A model generated the notes under the pieces. That model did not search any database. It saw nothing but the letters and a program-made list of their open reading frames with translations, and was not told the origin of the DNA. From Euglena gracilis (taxonomy: Eukaryota; Euglenida; Euglenophyceae; Euglenales), in assembly GCA_039621445.1 (NCBI GenBank), contig CP154954.1, positions 46,293,847-46,357,846 of the forward strand: 64,000 nucleotides of DNA. The letters are read 5' to 3'. Positions within the stretch are counted from its first letter, which is position 1. The number at the start of each line of letters is the position of its first letter. Both the position numbers and the translations under genes were made by a program. Shown here in pieces: positions 59,348-64,000 of this stretch.

Positions 59348-62300
59348 CTAGGGTTTCAAAGATTTTTTCAATTCGGACATCAAATCGACCCCTAGGTTTT
59401 TCTTCGTGCAATACCTCACCAACTCCTCACTAAATCGGTGTATGAAATTCCCCACCGGCTCCCAGGTTTCCTCCCCCTCGTTGTAACCAACCCATTTCGT
59501 GAGGAACTCCCAGATTCCCCCCTTCTTTCGGTGGTTCAGAATTTTTTCAACTTCCCACTCATCAGGCATTGCTTCCTCTTCTTTTTCGGTCCTCTTGAAA
59601 AAGAATAAAGGCACCCCCTCACCAAAAACTTCAGGCTCTTTGTACTCCTTAAGGAAACTACGATGAACCTTCATTTCCATCCCGGGTTTAATTTCAATAA
59701 TGTAACTCCTCTCCCCCTCCCGGGCTTTAATAATCCCAGGTCCAATCCATCTGGAATCCAATTTTTCTCCGGATCCTTCGGGTCTCCTATACCACACTTG
59801 GGTTCCCAATTTTAAGGGTACCAACTCCCTCCTCCCTTGGTTGACCCAACTCGCTTGAACCCAATGTGAGTGGTTGAGAACCTTAGCAACTTTTTCATCC
59901 ACCTCCCTTATTCGGCGAAAGAAACTTTGAGCGTCTTCACACTCCTTCGATGGTTCATAGGGTATCCCCCCAATGGGTCTATCCCTTCCAAATAAAATCT
60001 CATCAGGACTAAAACCACTCTCCCCCTTTGTGTCATGAATGCGATCCAAAACTTGGGGAAGTGCTTCCACCCAATTCATTTTTTCCTCCACAAACAACTT
60101 TCGGAGGATTTCCATTATTTGTTGGCCGGCTCTCTCCACCCTCCCATTTGCTTGGTGGTGGTAAGCTTGGGAAAATGCTTGCCGAATTCCCATGAGAGAA
60201 CACATGGTTTGCCACCATGTGTTGACAAAATGGCTCCCTTGGTCACTTGAAATTATTGACGGGACTCCAAAGGGTTTCCATTGGGCTTTAAGCATTTCCT
60301 TGGCCAATTTTGCACCCGTTAATCCTTTATCAAAACACGGTATGGCTACAATCCAACCGGAATGTCGGTCCACGCAAACAGCCATTGTGTTGTACTCCCC
60401 CCCCTCGTACAACACCTTCGGCATTTTGAAAAGATCGATAGCCACACTTACCATGGGTGCGGGTGGTATGGGTGTTGAGTCAATGGGTCCTTTCAATGTC
60501 TCCCCCCTCGAGCTTGCTTGACATGTTGTGCAATTTTTGCTACAACTGTCAGTGAAAACTTTCGCCTTCTTTTCATCAGCCCATGCATACCTCAAATTGA
60601 CGTGCCTCCACACCTTTTCCGGACCAACGTGTCCAAGAAATTTGTGGTTTTCAAGGATGATCATTTCCTGAAAACTTAGTGGAATGCACAACTTCTCCTC
60701 TCGAAACATTTGGTTTTTGTGGACTTTCACCCCCTTTGGCCACTCACCATTTTCTTGTGTTGCTTGCCAAATCTTTTTCCACGTGGGACACAAAGTGTAT
60801 GCAACCACCCAATCTTGCTCCCAAACCGAATTTGTTCCCTTAGGGGTTACACTTGGAGTTGGCGTGGCCACACCTTCTCCCGTGCACGTTCCCCCCCTCG
60901 GTAACTCATTGGATGAAAGTTTTGGGTCGGTCACCAAATTACCCGCGGGGTCCACTCCATCCCAAAAAGTGACTCTCAACTTTTTGTCCTTTTTCCCCTT
61001 TGACCTGGGCCCTTGTGAGTGTGTGTCAACGGTGGTGTCTATGCCTCCCGGATTTACTACACTCTCGGTTCCCCTCTCTTGCATGCTATCCATAGAATCT
61101 TTTGGTTCCACCAATTTCCCGCTACGGGTTATCACTCCTCTAATCCACGTGTTACGGTTGTTGGGCTGATTTTTCACTCTAATCCACAAACAATTTCTTT
61201 CGTCTTCCCGTTCCTCTCTTATGAGTTCCTCCATTTCTTCCTTATCCTCGGCTGAACCGTGTTTGCTTACGTCTCTTAATGCTTGTGAGGCCGGGTAAGC
61301 CCACCGACTCAAAATGTCGGCAATTGTGTTTTCTTTACCCGGTATGTACCCCACCGTCAAATCATATTTTGAAAAAATCTGGTGCCATCGTGCCCTCCTA
61401 CCCACCGGACCACTGGGGGTATCGAGCACCTCTTTTGACCATGCCTCCAAACTTTGGTGGTCGGTCAACACCAAAACGGGTTGAAGACCGATCCAACTTT
61501 CCCATTTTTGGAGAGCCAAAATTATGGCATAAGTCTCCAACTCACGGGGGGTCCATTTCCTTTGCCCCACGGTAAGTTTTCGGGACATGAAGGCAATAGG
61601 CACCGTTTTCTTATCCATCACATCTTGGGGTGTGGGCTTACCATTTCCTTCCTTTAGTTGTTCTAGTGTAGCCCCCACGGCGTACCCACTTGCATCTACC
61701 CTTAATACAAAGGGTTTATCGGGGTCTACACGTTGTAGGATTAAGCCCGAACACAAACGCTTCTTCAACTCCTCAAACGCTTGGAGATCCCCCTCCCCAA
61801 ATTCAACTCTTTTTTTGCTTCCTTTTTTACCAACATCCCTAGGCACCTTCAATTTGTCTTGCAACGGTGCGGCAATTTGAGCATACATATGGATGTATGC
61901 GTTGTAGTAGTTGGTAAAACCAAGGAAAGCTCTTAATGCGGTAATGGTTGTGGGAACCTCCCATTTCTCAATGGCACGAAGTTTGCCCGGTGCTGGCCAT
62001 CGGGCACCATGACCCAAAATTTGGCCACAAAATTCCACTTCCTTGATGAACAATTTTGCCTTTTTGGGGTCCACCACAAAAAATTCTTTGGCCAACAAAT
62101 CCAAAACTCGGCACAAATCCCGTTTGTGTGCCTCTAGGAGGTCTTCCCCCTCCCCAACGGTTGTCCCCACCAAAATATCATCTATGTATGGGGTTGCTAT
62201 GTCCCTTACGGGTGCTAGCCTCTCATCCATCATTTGTTGAAATTGTTGTGAGGCGTTAGTTAACCCCATTACATTGACCCTCCATTGGTAGAGACCCTTT

Positions 62301-62926
62301 GGTGTGAAGGAGCAAGTTATTGGCCGGCTATCCGGGTGAAGCGGTTGTTGGTGGAATGCTTGTTTTAAGTCCAAAATGGAGAACATTTGGTTGCCACCAT
62401 GCTTCACCAGGATATCTTCGATTTTCGGAAGAGGGTAGTTGCACCTACGGGTTTGGCTATTGGGTCCCCTCATGTCAACAACCCCCCTCCAAGGAAAATC
62501 GGGAGACTTTTTGGGCACGGGGAAAGTTTGTGAGAGCCATTCTGAATTTTTTGTTGTGGCTGGCTCGATGAATTTCATATCGATCCAATCTTGAGTGATT
62601 TTTTCCAAAGCTTCTTTTCGTTCCCCGTGCATGAAGAATGGTTTTTGTCGAGTTGGTGTTGCTCCTTCCTTCAAAGGTATAAAAGCATACCCATAGGGTC
62701 CCCTTACGGGTGGGTCCGGGTATACCGTTGACCTAAAAACCGTTCCTTCATACTTTTGTTGAATTTCCTCCCTTAAAAGCCTTAACTTGCCTTCATCCTT
62801 ATCTTCCTCCTCTTCATTATTCGCATCCCCCCCCTCCCTTGCAATTATCATCCGTCGGATGGGTTGGGAGGTTGCTTCGGACACGTTCAAATTTTTGTGC
62901 GAAAAAATCAGGGGTCGGTCATCCAA
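59348..62926 (-). CDS. Ty3/gypsy chromovirus-type pol (RT, RNase H, integrase, chromodomain)
   Basis: One uninterrupted 1,192-codon frame. Reverse transcriptase spans about residues 80-310, with PxxFPWRGVVDMRGPN, FSILDLKQAFHQ and the catalytic YIDD at 247-250. RNase H spans about 405-545 (RVDAS, RELE, LTDHQ, ADILSRW). The integrase zinc finger has HKFLGH at 761-766 and CTTC at 799-802, and its catalytic core D831, D895 (SSDQGSHF) and E931 (NGRVERAG). A GPY/F-like module follows, then a chromodomain from about 1,120 (WEVEKILNHRK, FLTKWVGYNEGEETWEP). The element copies itself through RNA and probably targets chromatin through the chromodomain. Codon use is more AT-rich than host exons. The pol frame is intact, but the upstream protease frame is broken. 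Confidence 0.95.
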   Translation of the reverse strand: MDDRPLIFSHKNLNVSEATSQPIRRMIIAREGGDANNEEEEDKDEGKLRLLREEIQQKYEGTVFRSTVYPDPPVRGPYGYAFIPLKEGATPTRQKPFFMHGERKEALEKITQDWIDMKFIEPATTKNSEWLSQTFPVPKKSPDFPWRGVVDMRGPNSQTRRCNYPLPKIEDILVKHGGNQMFSILDLKQAFHQQPLHPDSRPITCSFTPKGLYQWRVNVMGLTNASQQFQQMMDERLAPVRDIATPYIDDILVGTTVGEGEDLLEAHKRDLCRVLDLLAKEFFVVDPKKAKLFIKEVEFCGQILGHGARWPAPGKLRAIEKWEVPTTITALRAFLGFTNYYNAYIHMYAQIAAPLQDKLKVPRDVGKKGSKKRVEFGEGDLQAFEELKKRLCSGLILQRVDPDKPFVLRVDASGYAVGATLEQLKEGNGKPTPQDVMDKKTVPIAFMSRKLTVGQRKWTPRELETYAIILALQKWESWIGLQPVLVLTDHQSLEAWSKEVLDTPSGPVGRRARWHQIFSKYDLTVGYIPGKENTIADILSRWAYPASQALRDVSKHGSAEDKEEMEELIREEREDERNCLWIRVKNQPNNRNTWIRGVITRSGKLVEPKDSMDSMQERGTESVVNPGGIDTTVDTHSQGPRSKGKKDKKLRVTFWDGVDPAGNLVTDPKLSSNELPRGGTCTGEGVATPTPSVTPKGTNSVWEQDWVVAYTLCPTWKKIWQATQENGEWPKGVKVHKNQMFREEKLCIPLSFQEMIILENHKFLGHVGPEKVWRHVNLRYAWADEKKAKVFTDSCSKNCTTCQASSRGETLKGPIDSTPIPPAPMVSVAIDLFKMPKVLYEGGEYNTMAVCVDRHSGWIVAIPCFDKGLTGAKLAKEMLKAQWKPFGVPSIISSDQGSHFVNTWWQTMCSLMGIRQAFSQAYHHQANGRVERAGQQIMEILRKLFVEEKMNWVEALPQVLDRIHDTKGESGFSPDEILFGRDRPIGGIPYEPSKECEDAQSFFRRIREVDEKVAKVLNHSHWVQASWVNQGRRELVPLKLGTQVWYRRPEGSGEKLDSRWIGPGIIKAREGERSYIIEIKPGMEMKVHRSFLKEYKEPEVFGEGVPLFFFKRTEKEEEAMPDEWEVEKILNHRKKGGIWEFLTKWVGYNEGEETWEPVGNFIHRFSEELVRYCTKKNLGVDLMSELKKSLKP

Positions 62927-63252
62927 AAGCGACTTCTTTGATCAAACCCACTCAAAGGTAGTTGTAAACCGAATTTGTGCAAATGGGCCGTGCCCCCCTC
63001 TTGGGGTAAAATTTTGGAAGTGTTTGAATGACGCCGTTTTCTAAAATCACGCACACCAAAGAAAAATGTGAGCTGGGGAGTTTCCAAAACCAAAGCTCGG
63101 TGATGTGGAAAAACTCCAAGTTTTGCTTGGGCAAGCCATGGGAATGACAAAATGGCATCCACTTTTATGTTTGCTTCGTAAAATTGCACTTCATACTCAA
63201 AACATTCGGGTGGTGTCCCATTATTATCCTCCCCAAGCAACTTCATTCTCAC
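62908..63252 (-). CDS. Retrotransposon protease, C-terminal part (separate frame)
   Basis: The frame includes ECFEYEVQFYEANIKVDAIL, then SFPWLAQAKLGVFPHH. 'DAILxxPWLAxxKLGVFPH' is typical of the second half of gypsy aspartic proteases. It overlaps the end of the upstream frame and stops just inside the pol frame, so two frame changes separate protease halves and pol, at 63,250 (next to CCCCC) and near 62,926. These could be decay, sequencing error or recoding. Confidence 0.75.
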   Translation of the reverse strand: MRMKLLGEDNNGTPPECFEYEVQFYEANIKVDAILSFPWLAQAKLGVFPHHRALVLETPQLTFFFGVRDFRKRRHSNTSKILPQEGGTAHLHKFGLQLPLSGFDQRSRFWMTDP

Positions 63253-63947
63253 CTTAGTGCACCTTGTCCCCCACTTAAAACTTGGCCGTTAGCCGTTTCA
63301 AACTTAGGGGGATTTTCAGCTGAGTGCATTAGGTGATCGCTTATGAATCCTTGCTTTATCAGGTTTGCTTCCGCCCCCGTATCCACCAAAATATTCATAT
63401 CCCGTTCCTCCCCATTGACCAAAATTACCTTTGTGCGAATCAAAAGTTGCCGATCCTTTGAAAATTTGCTCACCCCTGTTGGTGAATACGTTTTTTTTAC
63501 CATACGTGACTTCAAACGTACAACCTTTGGTTCCTTAGGCGTGTTAGTGCTAGTGGGGGGCTTGTTACCCTCTATCAACAAGGCCCAAACTCCCCACTTC
63601 ACACCTCCCATAGGTTTCCCATCCACTTCGAAAAGCTTTGTTCCAGGCTGAACATACAATTTTTGTGTCGCCTTTCGCACAAGTTCTCTAACCCATCCCC
63701 TTTGCCAATCTGGAACCATGCAAATTGCATCACACGGGGTTTTTTGCAACTTTTTTGCCACCTTATGCCATAACGACCATGGGGGAATCAACCACACCGT
63801 GCCCCCCTTCCCCCAATCAACACTCAAGGCATTTTCCTCCTTCGTCAAAAAAGAAGCACATTGAGAATTTTTGATTGAAGCAAAACAATCCATTTCGGCT
63901 CTCCTTTGAAATTTCTCCTCAATCAATTTCACAAAGGAGTTTCTCAC
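63249..63947 (-). CDS. Retrotransposon gag/protease region (with RNase-H-fold-like segment)
   Basis: The N-terminal two thirds contain AEMDCFASIKNSQCASFLTK, SVDWGKGGTVWLIPPWSLWH, then ICMVPDWQRGWVRELV. This 'DxFA...W...PP...W' layout is known in some algal and DIRS-type retroelement polyproteins near RNase H. The C-terminal third holds the aspartic protease active site LVDTGAEANLI. The frame is open to the window edge region, so gag proper and the 5' LTR lie outside. Confidence 0.7.
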   Translation of the reverse strand: MRNSFVKLIEEKFQRRAEMDCFASIKNSQCASFLTKEENALSVDWGKGGTVWLIPPWSLWHKVAKKLQKTPCDAICMVPDWQRGWVRELVRKATQKLYVQPGTKLFEVDGKPMGGVKWGVWALLIEGNKPPTSTNTPKEPKVVRLKSRMVKKTYSPTGVSKFSKDRQLLIRTKVILVNGEERDMNILVDTGAEANLIKQGFISDHLMHSAENPPKFETANGQVLSGGQGALR

Positions 63948-64000
63948 GGCATAGTCCTCCCTTTTGAAGGAAAATTTCTCCTCCTTAAAATCAAGGGCCG

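Overview
The window is nuclear DNA from a eukaryote with a large, repeat-rich, intron-rich genome, most likely a microbial alga or other protist. Only a few percent codes for host protein. The coding sequence lies in short, GC-rich exons on the minus strand, separated by introns of about 0.3 to 4.5 kb that are full of G/C runs, A/T runs, hairpins and short dispersed repeats. Three or four exon joins keep frame only if the intron begins with GC instead of GT. That, together with the PD-(D/E)XK family seen here, fits a dinoflagellate-like genome, but I cannot name the organism.

Left part (about 0.8-8.5 kb, minus strand): exons of a PD-(D/E)XK (RecB/Cas4-fold) nuclease-like protein at 1,940-5,493, with further possible exons downstream (842-1,358) and upstream (8,424-8,491). 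Centre-left (12,491-35,338, minus strand): a dynamin-related GTPase in 15 exons over about 23 kb. All five G motifs, the stalk and the GTPase effector domain are recognisable, and about 644 residues are accounted for.

Right part (35.4-64 kb): almost entirely mobile-element and satellite DNA. It holds a decayed BED-finger/hAT transposase, two tRNA-like sequences, a C-terminal remnant that looks like a pogo/Tigger transposase, and a PHD-like zinc finger. A 5.97-kb element bounded by long inverted arrays and a 10-bp direct repeat carries a 78/34-bp satellite. Further right are small inverted-repeat elements with apparent target-site duplications, a decayed tyrosine recombinase between long palindromes, and at the edge a Ty3/gypsy chromovirus-type retrotransposon (minus strand, 1,192-codon RT/RNase H/integrase/chromodomain frame).

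The most unusual theme is a set of short elements built from G- or C-runs alternating with a locally amplified short word, often as inverted pairs. At least two groups have recognisable ends: GGGGGTGTCT with 3-bp duplications, and CCATG followed by a C-run, flanked by TA. A separate dispersed hairpin with a TTCG-type loop occurs about ten times with compensatory stem changes. Splice sites were read by eye; nothing was searched against a database.
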